From contig CAWBCW010000036.1 of the NCBI GenBank assembly GCA_963787345.1, positions 62,001 to 126,000 of the forward strand: a stretch of 64,000 nucleotides of DNA, written 5' to 3'. Below the pieces are notes generated by a model. The model made no database searches. It saw only the letters and a list, made by a program, of their open reading frames with translations, and was not told where the DNA came from. The translations under genes and the position numbers were made by a program. The DNA is from Bacillus_BD sp963787345. Lineage in GTDB: Bacteria > Bacillota > Bacilli > Bacillales > Cytobacillaceae. This document shows, in pieces, positions 34,724 to 42,483 of this stretch; positions within the stretch are counted from its first letter, which is position 1; the number at the start of each line of letters is the position of its first letter.

Positions 34724-35497
34724 TTATTTCGCTTTTTCAAGTTCAGCAAGGAAATTATCGTTTAGGATTTTAATAAAGGTTCCTTTCATTCCTAGTGAAC
34801 GGGATTCGATAACACTAGCACTTTCCAGCTTTCTTAATGCGTTCACAATAACAGAACGTGTGATTCCCACGCGGTCAGCAATTTTGGAAGCTACTAGTAC
34901 ACCTTCATTGCCATTTAATTCTTCAAAGATATGTTCAACAGCTTCTAATTCACTATAGGAAAGCGAACTAATCGCCATTTGCACAATCGCTTTGCTGCGC
35001 GCTTCTTTTTCCACCTGTTCCGTACGCTCACGCATGATTTCAACCGCAACCACCGTCGCACTATATTCTGTTAACAGTAAATCATCATCATCAAAAGATT
35101 GATCTGCACGGGATAAAATTAACGTTCCCAATCTTTCACCACCGCCAATAATTGGTACTAAAGTGGTTAAACCTGTTGGAAATACCGTTTTTGTTTCGCC
35201 TGGGAATGCAGTGTATTCGCTGTTGACATCTGCATTAGCTAATGTCTCTTTAAGCTGTAATAAAATTCCTTTATATCTATCAGTCGCTTGACCAGTTTCT
35301 ATTACTTCTCTCATATGATCCGTTTCAATTTGTTGTGCCATTGCATAGCCATGTATATTCCCATCCGTGCTAATAATAAACACATTTGTGTCAATAATCT
35401 CACACAATAGTTCAGACATTTCCGTGAAGTTTACCGAAGTACCTCTTGTATTTTGCAACATTGAATTAATTTTTCTAACCTTCGTTAATAATTCCAT
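34724..35497 (-). CDS. codY: CodY-family global regulator, paralogue with altered ligand pocket
   Basis: A 257-residue CodY: N-terminal GAF domain (1-155), linker, and winged HTH (about 170-255) with the invariant VASKIADRVGITRSVIV. CodY represses stationary-phase and amino-acid genes when bound to branched-chain amino acids and GTP. Compared ungapped with B. subtilis CodY (from memory), pocket residues Arg61, Met65, Phe71 and Val100 are His, Val, Ala and Gly, while Met62, Thr96 and Phe98 remain. It stands alone, whereas the standard gene ends the xerC-clpQ-clpY operon, so this is probably a second copy. The GGAGG site is 13 bases from ATG. Confidence 0.9.
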   Translation of the reverse strand: MELLTKVRKINSMLQNTRGTSVNFTEMSELLCEIIDTNVFIISTDGNIHGYAMAQQIETDHMREVIETGQATDRYKGILLQLKETLANADVNSEYTAFPGETKTVFPTGLTTLVPIIGGGERLGTLILSRADQSFDDDDLLLTEYSATVVAVEIMRERTEQVEKEARSKAIVQMAISSLSYSELEAVEHIFEELNGNEGVLVASKIADRVGITRSVIVNALRKLESASVIESRSLGMKGTFIKILNDNFLAELEKAK

Positions 35498-35623
35498 AAT
35501 TCTATTGTTCCTCCCTATATTTAAAGTCGAATTCCGACAACTTTCGTTATATAATTAACATTTAACTGCTAATGTTCTAAAATGTAGAAGTTTTCAAACA
35601 GGTATACTACTATCATAATGAAT

Positions 35624-35652
35624 ATTATACACTTTTCAACAATTTTCTACAA
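35624..35652 (-). promoter_or_regulatory. Promoter of the CodY paralogue
   Basis: Reverse strand: TTGTAG (35647-35652) and TATAAT (35624-35629) with a 17-base spacer. The leader would be about 120 bases. Confidence 0.6.
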
Positions 35653-35655
35653 TTT
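35641..35655. promoter_or_regulatory. CodY-box-like sequence
   Basis: AATTTTCTACAATTT fits the CodY consensus AATTTTCWGAAAATT at 12 of 15 positions and overlaps the -35 box of the promoter, so feedback or cross-control by CodY is possible. Confidence 0.4.
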
Positions 35656-35661
35656 GTTACA

Positions 35662-35694
35662 AAAAGTTTATAATTAGGAGCAAAAGTTTATAAT
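35662..35694. repeat. 13-base direct repeat upstream of the codY-like promoter
   Basis: AAAAGTTTATAAT occurs at 35662-35674 and 35682-35694, a period of 20 bases (about two helical turns), just upstream of the -35 box. This is the geometry of an activator site. Confidence 0.5.
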
Positions 35695-35748
35695 CAAATG
35701 ACTTTTTACTTGCAAAATTTAGAAACTTGAGAATCAAAGATCAAAAGA

Positions 35749-35787
35749 TGCCAGGCACCTTCTAGAAAAACTGGAAGGTACCTGGCA
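35749..35787. repeat. Hairpin repeat of the TGCCAGGCACC type
   Basis: TGCCAGGCACCTTC (35749-35762) pairs with GAAGGTACCTGGCA (35774-35787) except for one position. It lies behind the YisP-like gene and may act as its terminator (TTTTG follows on the reverse strand). A related hairpin is at 59553-59592. Confidence 0.55.
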
Positions 35788-35800
35788 CCCTTGTGTTTCG

Positions 35801-36613
35801 TTATTTTACAACTTGCCCTACTGCCTTTAATACTTCTATTCTGCTCATCTTTTCTTTGCCTTCCATCAGAGCTTTAAGCGTTCCGTGTGCCAGTACCAAT
35901 GGGATTTTACAGAATTTAATAATGCTATTTGTTTGCAGGTCCTTTATATAAAGGTCTGCCATCTCAAGATTCCTTCGCGCATAGGCGAACATCTCCTCTA
36001 AACCCCAGCCTTCAGGGAAGAAGCAGACGCCTCGCGTTTCGTCTTCCTTATAATTGCGGAGCATATTGACCGCTTGCAAGCCTCGGCCAAACGCAACCGC
36101 CAAATTTTCATCTGTTTCCGTATCATCATGCCATTTCCAAATGTCACTAAGCATGACACCAACTAATCCTGCTACATAGTAAGTATAATCATCTAAATCC
36201 TCTTCCGTTTTAATGACCCAGTCTTTTTCAACCCACTTCGCCATCCCTTTTGCCATCTTCGAAGTGGCTGCCAATACACTATCCACGACTCCAGGCGGGC
36301 AAACTTGAATCCAATCATTCAGTTTTAAGGTTACCGTTGGAAGAACAGACCGATAAGGCTCAAACAATTTTGAGAAATCCCCATGAGTAGATTGCTGAAG
36401 GTTTTGGTGGATGGAGAGTAATAAGTGACTTTTATCATTTGACGGAAGCTCGGGGTGGTCTTCAATCTCGTCGATTGCTCTCATACATAAATAGGCAGAT
36501 GCCACCGCTTCCTGCAATCCTTTTCCTAAATAGGTAATCGGAATATAGAAAGTCCGGCTTGTCTCCTTTAACATCTGTCTTGCTTCTTTATTAATAAAAT
36601 TTGCTTCACTCAC
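35801..36613 (-). CDS. Squalene/phytoene synthase-family protein, YisP-like
   Basis: A 270-residue all-helical protein of the trans-isoprenyl head-to-head synthase family. The first aspartate motif is kept (DEIED, about residue 48), but the second reads NMLRNYKED where synthases have RD-x-x-ED, so one aspartate is Asn. B. subtilis YisP has the same fold and acts as a farnesyl diphosphate phosphatase giving farnesol, which affects biofilm lipid domains; the changed motif fits this better than a C30/C40 synthase. The GTG start lies eight bases after GGAGG. Single gene. Confidence 0.8.
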   Translation of the reverse strand: MSEANFINKEARQMLKETSRTFYIPITYLGKGLQEAVASAYLCMRAIDEIEDHPELPSNDKSHLLLSIHQNLQQSTHGDFSKLFEPYRSVLPTVTLKLNDWIQVCPPGVVDSVLAATSKMAKGMAKWVEKDWVIKTEEDLDDYTYYVAGLVGVMLSDIWKWHDDTETDENLAVAFGRGLQAVNMLRNYKEDETRGVCFFPEGWGLEEMFAYARRNLEMADLYIKDLQTNSIIKFCKIPLVLAHGTLKALMEGKEKMSRIEVLKAVGQVVK

Positions 36614-36835
36614 CCTGAATGCCTCCTATACATCCTAATTGTTATGAAAAAAGTCTATATCATCCATTCTATAAGAAAGAATACTTTTTGTCATTTCATA
36701 TCAAAATACCTTTGTGTATATTAACTTTTATTATTCGTTTATCCGACATAAAAATTCTTAAATTGTCCATTGACTTGTAAAAATCTTAATCTATATAATA
36801 AGTCGATTAAATTACTTTTTAAAAAGGAGGAAACT

Positions 36836-37579
36836 ATGGGATTCCCTACATTAATGTACCATGAAATCAGAAAGAAGTCTGAGTTTAACCCAGAATCCCC
36901 ATCACGCATTAATGTAAAGCAAGATTATGTTGACGTTCTTCCCCCACCGTTGTTTGTCACATTGGAACAATTTGAGGAACAAATGGAATATTTACATAAT
37001 GAAGACTATCATACATTAACGCTGGATGAGGCAAAGGATTTCTATTACACAGGAAAAAGCATTCCTGATAAATCCATTTTATTAACATTTGATGACTGCT
37101 ATCAGTCGATGGAAAAATACGCTTATCCCATTCTAAAAAAGTACGGATTCCATGCCATAGCATTTGTCGTTACAAGCTGGCTGCACGATGAAAAGAAAGA
37201 GTTCAACCCTAATCAATCCGTTTGTTTAACGAAAGAGGATCTAGTCGAAATGGCTGATGTATTTGAATATGCAAATCATACTAATTCTTTTCATCAGCGT
37301 ACAGATGAAAAAACAAGCATGATGATGTCGACAACAGATGAACAGTTTGCTAAAGACTTGGATAAGTGCAATGAATACGTTTCCGTTAAAGATGTTTTTG
37401 CCTATCCATTTGGGTTATTTAATGATAGAAATGTCAATCTCTTAAAGAGAGCAGGATTCAAGTTGGCTTTCACGACCGAAACTGGAAAAAATACAAAAGA
37501 AACAGATCCACTTCGGTTAAAAAGAGATGCTATTCCCTATTTTATCGAATTACCTGCCTTCAAAAAAATCTTAGAATAA
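36836..37579 (+). CDS. Polysaccharide deacetylase-family protein
   Basis: A 247-residue NodB-fold (CE4) protein. The metal and catalytic Asp pair is in LLTFDDCYQS (about residue 83), a later HTNSFHQ supplies His ligands, and FAYPFG matches motif 3. There is no signal peptide (MGFPTLMYHEI), so it either acts in the cytoplasm or on a soluble substrate, unlike secreted peptidoglycan deacetylases. ATG 36836 follows AAGGAGG. It lies 13 bases before the substrate-binding lipoprotein gene and is probably cotranscribed with it. Confidence 0.85.
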   Translation: MGFPTLMYHEIRKKSEFNPESPSRINVKQDYVDVLPPPLFVTLEQFEEQMEYLHNEDYHTLTLDEAKDFYYTGKSIPDKSILLTFDDCYQSMEKYAYPILKKYGFHAIAFVVTSWLHDEKKEFNPNQSVCLTKEDLVEMADVFEYANHTNSFHQRTDEKTSMMMSTTDEQFAKDLDKCNEYVSVKDVFAYPFGLFNDRNVNLLKRAGFKLAFTTETGKNTKETDPLRLKRDAIPYFIELPAFKKILE

Positions 37580-37592
37580 CAAGGAGTTCAAC

Positions 37593-38579
37593 ATGAGAAA
37601 AAGACTAGTCACTTTTATGATGCTTCTAGCCGTGATGTTGCTGGCAGCATGCGGGAATGGAAACACAACCGAAAATACGAATGAAACAACTGACAAAGAC
37701 AAGCAACCGGCAAATACGGAGACGGAACCTTCAGGCGAAGAATTTTCAATTGGGATTCTTGCTGCTGAATCCGGAATACCGATTATCCTTGCCAAAGAAA
37801 AGGGATTTTTCGAAGAAGAAGGGGTCAACGTATCAATCAAACCATTTTCAAATCCGATGGATCGAAACGTTGCTGTCCAAGCGGGTCAATTAGACGCTAC
37901 CATTGCAGATGTCATGACAGAAGCTTCCTTTAGAGAAAATGGCATAAATATGAAAATTACATCTGATATTAGTGAAGATTTCAAAATTCTTTCTTCCCCT
38001 AATTCTGGGATTACAGAAATGAAGCAGTTGGATGGTAAAAACGTGTCACTTGTACCTAATTTCATTTTAGAATACATTATGGATGAGTTTGCTAAAAAAG
38101 GTGACTTTTCATATAAAATTGTTGAAATTGCCTCTTTCTCCGATCGGTTTGAGCAATTATTACAAGACCGCATTGATGGGGTTGTTTTCACAGAGCCACA
38201 AGCTGGGCTTTTAGTCGAAAAAGGAGCACATCTTTTAGGCAGTTCAAAAGAAGCTGGAATTAAAGGCGGTACAATCCTATTTACAGATGAAATGATCGAG
38301 TCAAAACCAGAAGACATTAAAGCTTTTTACCGTGCTTATAATAAAGCAGTTGATTACATGAATGAAACGGATGCTGATGAATATAGCGATATTTTGGCGG
38401 ATTACCAATTCCCTGAAGCGATGAGTACGTATTTAACAAACTTGCCATATGACATTGAACATGCGGGTAAAATTGACCAAGAACAATTTAACAGCATTAT
38501 TACTTGGACAAAAGAGAAAGACCTAATTAAAAAGGATTATACATATGAGGACTTAACGGATTTCTCTTTTATTGAATAA
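37593..38579 (+). CDS. ABC importer substrate-binding lipoprotein (NMT1/SsuA type)
   Basis: A 328-residue lipoprotein: signal ending in LLAAC (Cys about 20), a Thr/Glu-rich linker (about 24-48), then an NMT1/THI5-like binding fold (GILAAESGIPIILAKEKGFF). Relatives bind taurine/sulfonates, nitrate, or pyrimidine precursors of thiamine. The matching permease and ATPase genes lie on the other strand, convergent, with a shared terminator between. A thiamine-precursor role is tempting because thiT is near, but no TPP riboswitch controls this gene. Confidence 0.88.
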   Translation: MRKRLVTFMMLLAVMLLAACGNGNTTENTNETTDKDKQPANTETEPSGEEFSIGILAAESGIPIILAKEKGFFEEEGVNVSIKPFSNPMDRNVAVQAGQLDATIADVMTEASFRENGINMKITSDISEDFKILSSPNSGITEMKQLDGKNVSLVPNFILEYIMDEFAKKGDFSYKIVEIASFSDRFEQLLQDRIDGVVFTEPQAGLLVEKGAHLLGSSKEAGIKGGTILFTDEMIESKPEDIKAFYRAYNKAVDYMNETDADEYSDILADYQFPEAMSTYLTNLPYDIEHAGKIDQEQFNSIITWTKEKDLIKKDYTYEDLTDFSFIE

Positions 38580-38589
38580 GGTAACTTAG

Positions 38590-38620
38590 AATGAGGCTGT
38601 TTTCATATAACAGCCTCATT
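38590..38620. terminator. Bidirectional terminator in the split ABC importer
   Basis: AATGAGGCTGTT (38590-38601) pairs with AACAGCCTCATT (38609-38620). T residues follow on both strands; the permease stop codon lies inside the right arm. Confidence 0.85.
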
Positions 38621-39365
38621 TCTGATTCCACGGGGTATAACGTGCTTCTAACCAATCCAATAGTTTAAAAAATAACAGTCCAATAAACCCTAATACGACA
38701 ATCCCTGAAAACATTTCTGGGTAATTCATTTTCGACCAGGCACTCAAAATAAAATAACCCACTCCATATGTAGTCGCATAATTTTCAGCGAAAAATAACG
38801 TTGCCAGTGAAATACCAATACTAACTCTTAACCCCGAAAACACTTGGGGCAGGATGGCCGGAATGATTAAAAGTCGATATTGCTGTTTACTCGATGCCGA
38901 GAAACTGTCCATGACTTTAAAATAGCCGGCAGGAATTTGGAGTACTCCGTCCCGAACCGATAGGATCATTTGGAACACAATAATAAAAATAATCAGCAAA
39001 ATTTTTGACACATTTCCAAGTCCAAACAACAGCATGAAGACAGGTAAAAAGGCGACCTTCGGAATCGGATACATATAATACAAAAATGGCGAAAACATTC
39101 GATTAAATGCTTTTTTAACACCGAGTAAAACGCCAAGAGGAATTCCAATTAACAACGAGATACTTATCGCCGCTGCTACTCTCAACAAACTTCCTAATGA
39201 ATGAAGAACTAAGTCACCTGCCACCGTCCCTAAATAGGCAAATGTCTCTATTGGAGATGGAATCGTATGTGTTGGAATCATAAGATGGAGTATTTCCCAA
39301 AACAGGACAAAACTAAAGAAACCAATGATAATTTGACTGTTCACTATTTTTTTATAAATCTTCAT
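38616..39365 (-). CDS. ABC importer permease (SsuC/ThiX type)
   Basis: A 249-residue permease with about six helices and the EAA loop (DSFSASSKQQYRLLIIPAILP, about residues 158-178). It is typical of the nitrate/taurine/thiamine-precursor class. Its start overlaps the ATPase stop by four bases (ATGA), so both are translated together. The partner binding protein is the convergent gene ending at 38579. Confidence 0.9.
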   Translation of the reverse strand: MKIYKKIVNSQIIIGFFSFVLFWEILHLMIPTHTIPSPIETFAYLGTVAGDLVLHSLGSLLRVAAAISISLLIGIPLGVLLGVKKAFNRMFSPFLYYMYPIPKVAFLPVFMLLFGLGNVSKILLIIFIIVFQMILSVRDGVLQIPAGYFKVMDSFSASSKQQYRLLIIPAILPQVFSGLRVSIGISLATLFFAENYATTYGVGYFILSAWSKMNYPEMFSGIVVLGFIGLLFFKLLDWLEARYTPWNQK

Positions 39366-40108
39366 TTCCCAATCTCCACGTTCATTAACTTTCGAATATT
39401 GATACAGGCCTCATAAAACCCGAGCTGTTCCTTGGCGTTGACCTGAGAAAAGTAAGGATTCTCAATCTGCCTAACGCTCCCATCCTCTTTTAAAATTAAA
39501 ACCACTTCCCCTAAAAATACGGCCTCCTCAATATCATGAGTTACAAACAGCATCGTCGTCTGAAGCTTTTGTTGTTGCTTCAAAATGAGATGTTGAATAT
39601 ACTCCTTCGTCATTGCATCCAAGGCCGAAGTCGGTTCATCCATTAATAAAAGCTGCGGTTTCCCAATTAACGTCCGAGCAATTCCAACCCGTTGCTTTTG
39701 CCCTCCGCTTAATTCATGAGGATATTTATCTTTCAAATGATCCAGTTCCATTTCCTGCAAAAGCTCCATCACCTGTCTTTCGCTCCCCTGCACATCTTTA
39801 AGTTTCAGTGGCATTGAAACGGATTGGAACACCGTTTGCCAAGGAAAAAGCCCTAAATCTTGAAATAAAAAGGCAATTTGGTCACTCTTCTTATGAACTG
39901 AACTACCATTAACCTTTATTTGACCGCTGCTCGGCTGCAGAAAGCCTGATATTAAATTTAATAATGTACTTTTCCCCACTCCTGATTTGCCAATAAGTGC
40001 ATAGGAACTTCCCTTTTTCAGCGATAAACTTATATTCTCTATAACCGACTGTTCTTTATAGTTAAAAGAAACTGATTCTAACTTTACAAACGTTTCATCT
40101 TGTTTCAT
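39362..40108 (-). CDS. ABC importer ATPase (SsuB/ThiZ type)
   Basis: A 248-residue ATPase with Walker A GKSGVGKST, signature LSGGQKQRVGIARTL and Walker B LLLMDEPTSALD. The H-loop is FVTHDIEEA. ATG 40108 is preferred over ATG 40117 because GAGG lies directly before the latter and ten bases before the former. It energises uptake through the adjacent permease. Confidence 0.9.
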   Translation of the reverse strand: MKQDETFVKLESVSFNYKEQSVIENISLSLKKGSSYALIGKSGVGKSTLLNLISGFLQPSSGQIKVNGSSVHKKSDQIAFLFQDLGLFPWQTVFQSVSMPLKLKDVQGSERQVMELLQEMELDHLKDKYPHELSGGQKQRVGIARTLIGKPQLLLMDEPTSALDAMTKEYIQHLILKQQQKLQTTMLFVTHDIEEAVFLGEVVLILKEDGSVRQIENPYFSQVNAKEQLGFYEACINIRKLMNVEIGK

Positions 40109-40260
40109 GATTCTCATCCTCTATTTTCAATAGAAACATGATATCACAAAACTTGACGTTGATTGCATTCCTTATCGGTAAAAGTTATTAAAACCATGCT
40201 ATATTAATAGCCTTACAAACGCGATTAATGTTTGACAAAATTCTTAAATCATTATATTAT

Positions 40261-40293
40261 TATCTCAAGTTAAAGATATTTTAATTCGAGATA
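40261..40293. promoter_or_regulatory. Inverted repeat before marR-type gene
   Basis: TATCTC...GAGATA with extended symmetry TTAAA/TTTAA lies 25 bases before the MarR-type start. The half TTCGAGATA resembles operators of the MhqR group of quinone-sensing MarR proteins, which suggests autoregulation. Confidence 0.4.
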
Positions 40294-40317
40294 CAATACT
40301 TTAGGAGGTGAATCACA

Positions 40318-40734
40318 ATGGAAAGATCGTGTAAAAGTGAGCCTTTTAAAAAGTTAATGGTAACGTCAAAAAACATTCAAGATCAAATCAGACTAGAAAT
40401 TAGTAAAAGCAATTTAAATATTACTGAGTTTTCGGTTCTCGAGACTCTTTTCCATAAAGGAAGACAAACGATCCATCAAATCGGAAAAAGCATCTTAATC
40501 TCTAGCGGATCCATGACCTATGTTATTGATAAATTAGAGAAAAAGGAATTATTAAAACGGACAAACTGCCCAGATGATAGGCGTGCTATTTTTATTACAT
40601 TAACTCCAAATGGCGAGGCATTAATGGAAGAAATTATGCCCAAGTATCAAGCATTTATTAGTAAAATGTTTGATTCTTTAAATCCAGAAGAAGCTAAAAC
40701 GTTAGTTACGCTTTTACAAAAAGTTAATGCGTAA
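40318..40734 (+). CDS. MarR-family regulator
   Basis: A 138-residue winged-helix regulator (ITEFSVLETLFHKGRQTIHQIG, then the recognition helix SSGSMTYVIDKLEKKELLKR and the wing CPDDRRAIFITLTPNG). It resembles the MhqR group, which answers quinones and aldehydes. Two Cys lie at residues 5 and 84. Target genes are not adjacent in an obvious operon; the MaoC gene follows after 160 bases in the same direction. Ribosome site AGGAGGTGA. Confidence 0.87.
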   Translation: MERSCKSEPFKKLMVTSKNIQDQIRLEISKSNLNITEFSVLETLFHKGRQTIHQIGKSILISSGSMTYVIDKLEKKELLKRTNCPDDRRAIFITLTPNGEALMEEIMPKYQAFISKMFDSLNPEEAKTLVTLLQKVNA

Positions 40735-40896
40735 AGATAAAGATTTCAAAATACCATCTAGAAATTGAAAGTAAGGCCACTGGCTACAATATTCCCTTTT
40801 CCTTTCATGCCGACAAGTATATTTATTTACAAGTAAAATAATCTCATATATCATTTATTAAATATTGTGACATATAAAACGTCGGAGGGGAAGAGA

Positions 40897-41361
40897 ATGT
40901 ATTTTGAAGAGTTTGAAGTGGGACAAGTTTTTCGATGCCAACCGTTTTTAGTAACAGCTGAAGAAATCGATGCTTTTGCCAAACAGTACGATCCACATCC
41001 AATTCATATCGATCCCAACTATGCCAACGAACACTCGATTTTTAATGGGATTATTAGTTCTGGATTTTTGACTGTAAGTGCAGTATGGGGACAGTGGATC
41101 CGCTCCGGTGTGTTTGGAAATGAATTTATTGTCGGGAAAAACTTTGACTACTTGAATTTTACAAATCCAGTAAGAGCAAATGATATATTAACTCCAGAAA
41201 TTGAGATTACTTCTTTAAGACCGACCTCTCAACCAAAGCGCGGAGAAGTTACCATTAAATTTACCGTAACCAATCAAAAAGATGAAGTTGTGATGCTAGC
41301 GCAACTGAACGCATTATTAAAAACGAAAGTAACGCTTTCTGAAACATCTCCATCCTATTAA
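40897..41361 (+). CDS. MaoC-like hot-dog dehydratase
   Basis: A 154-residue protein with the (R)-hydratase hot-dog fold. The catalytic motif DPHPIHIDPNYA (about residue 33) with Asp and His is intact. Such enzymes hydrate enoyl-CoA or related thioesters. ATG 40897 follows GGAGGGGAAGAG; an upstream in-frame ATG-less extension is ignored. Substrate unknown; control by the upstream MarR-type regulator is possible. Confidence 0.87.
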   Translation: MYFEEFEVGQVFRCQPFLVTAEEIDAFAKQYDPHPIHIDPNYANEHSIFNGIISSGFLTVSAVWGQWIRSGVFGNEFIVGKNFDYLNFTNPVRANDILTPEIEITSLRPTSQPKRGEVTIKFTVTNQKDEVVMLAQLNALLKTKVTLSETSPSY

Positions 41362-41387
41362 TATTAACTGAACTTCATAGCATTAAT

Positions 41388-41470
41388 AAAGACTGTCTCC
41401 ACCAAGGATTTATACCACCTTTTATCATTAAGAAAAGTGGCAAACCACAGGATGAGACAGTCTTTTAACT
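41388..41470. terminator. Bidirectional terminator between MaoC gene and thiT
   Basis: AAAGACTGTCTC (41388-41399) and GAGACAGTCTTT (41454-41465) form a perfect 12-base-pair outer stem around a 54-base insert with further pairing; T-rich on both sides. Confidence 0.7.
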
Positions 41471-41475
41471 ATTGT

Positions 41476-42072
41476 TTATGAAATACGTTGACGATTCTCA
41501 AATTCAATTTCTTTTTGGCGAATGATCCTAGACCCGCCTGCTAATAAGAGAACAAGCACTATCGAACAAAGAATAAATGCTCCGATCATCGTTACCCCAT
41601 TTACGATAAGGGAATAAATAACAGGCGACATTCCTTCTGGCGCATACTCTCCCCAAAAGACAACGCCCGCTACAAAATGCCAAAAATAACGAGCTACACT
41701 TCCAACAAATGCAGCAATGACAACCCATACTAAGGCCTTTCGCTTCTTGCCGCTATGAAAGTTCCTTTGAATTGTTTTATAAAACAGGCCGGCAAATCCT
41801 ATAAAAGCAAAAGCAATAAAGTATTCAATCAGAAACTGGACAGGTGAAAGGTAGTAAGCGTCCCCTAATACAACTTGCAATAATCCCCACAAAAAACCAG
41901 ACAGTAAACTAACTTTAACTCCCCAGCGAAAGGCTAAAATAAAAATCGGAACCATTGCAAACGAAATCGACACCCATGGTGATAGTTGAATGGATGGCAA
42001 TAAATCAAGTATAAAAGCAAACGCTGCAAAGAAAGCAGCCTCAATCATCGCCACCAGCTTTAAATTTTTCAT
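41476..42072 (-). CDS. thiT: Thiamine transporter, ECF S-component
   Basis: A 198-residue membrane protein with six helices, the S-component that binds thiamine and works with the shared ECF energising module. The ligand-side stretch GDAYYLSPVQFLIEY and the C-terminal half SVARYFWHFVAGVVFWGEYAP are typical of ThiT (YuaJ). The TPP riboswitch directly upstream confirms the ligand. ATG 42072 is chosen because GGGGAG precedes it; longer frames run into the riboswitch. Confidence 0.95.
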   Translation of the reverse strand: MKNLKLVAMIEAAFFAAFAFILDLLPSIQLSPWVSISFAMVPIFILAFRWGVKVSLLSGFLWGLLQVVLGDAYYLSPVQFLIEYFIAFAFIGFAGLFYKTIQRNFHSGKKRKALVWVVIAAFVGSVARYFWHFVAGVVFWGEYAPEGMSPVIYSLIVNGVTMIGAFILCSIVLVLLLAGGSRIIRQKEIEFENRQRIS

Positions 42073-42107
42073 AAAAAAACTCCCCTTTTCCAGAAACCAA
42101 AGGGAAG
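42073..42107 (-). terminator. Riboswitch expression platform of thiT
   Basis: Reverse strand: CTTCCCTTT (42099-42107) pairs with AAAGGGGAG (42080-42088), followed by seven T directly before ATG. The 3' arm is also the Shine-Dalgarno sequence, so the hairpin could stop transcription and hide the ribosome site. Confidence 0.7.
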
Positions 42108-42139
42108 AACCTTTTGCACGCAATACAAAAACAATCATC

Positions 42140-42236
42140 TGTATTCCACATCCCTGCGTTAGCATTATCTAACAGGTTCCATGGGTCTGAACAATTCTGT
42201 TCACTCTCAGCAAAAGCTCCCCAAGTGGTTTCATTT
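42140..42236 (-). promoter_or_regulatory. TPP riboswitch
   Basis: Reverse strand carries the thi-box landmarks in order: CCACTTGGGGAGC, GCTGAGAGTG, GACCC, GAACCTG, TAGATAATGCTAACGCAGGGA and GTGG closing the first stem. Binding of thiamine pyrophosphate should switch off thiT. Confidence 0.93.
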
Positions 42237-42483
42237 TTCAACATTATAAATCTATTATACCAGTATCCCTTTTTATTGAAAGGACTTTTTAGAATATTCC
42301 TTCCCCTTCCATCCCCCTCATTTGCCATCAGAACGACAAACTTAGTTAAGTTACTGGAAATATTATGAAATATACCCAGATATTGAGTGGTGTTTTTGCG
42401 TTTGAATCCAAGTTATCATTAATTTATAAATGTATTCGAAGATACATAGATTACAAAACTATTGAAATATGGATGTGACTTCA

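Larger units (their letters stand above)
35498..35800. other. Upstream region of the CodY paralogue
   Basis: No gene is seen in these 303 bases. They hold the codY-like promoter (35624-35652), a CodY-box-like sequence (35641-35655), a 13-base direct repeat (35662-35694) and a hairpin repeat behind the next gene (35749-35787). Confidence 0.6.
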
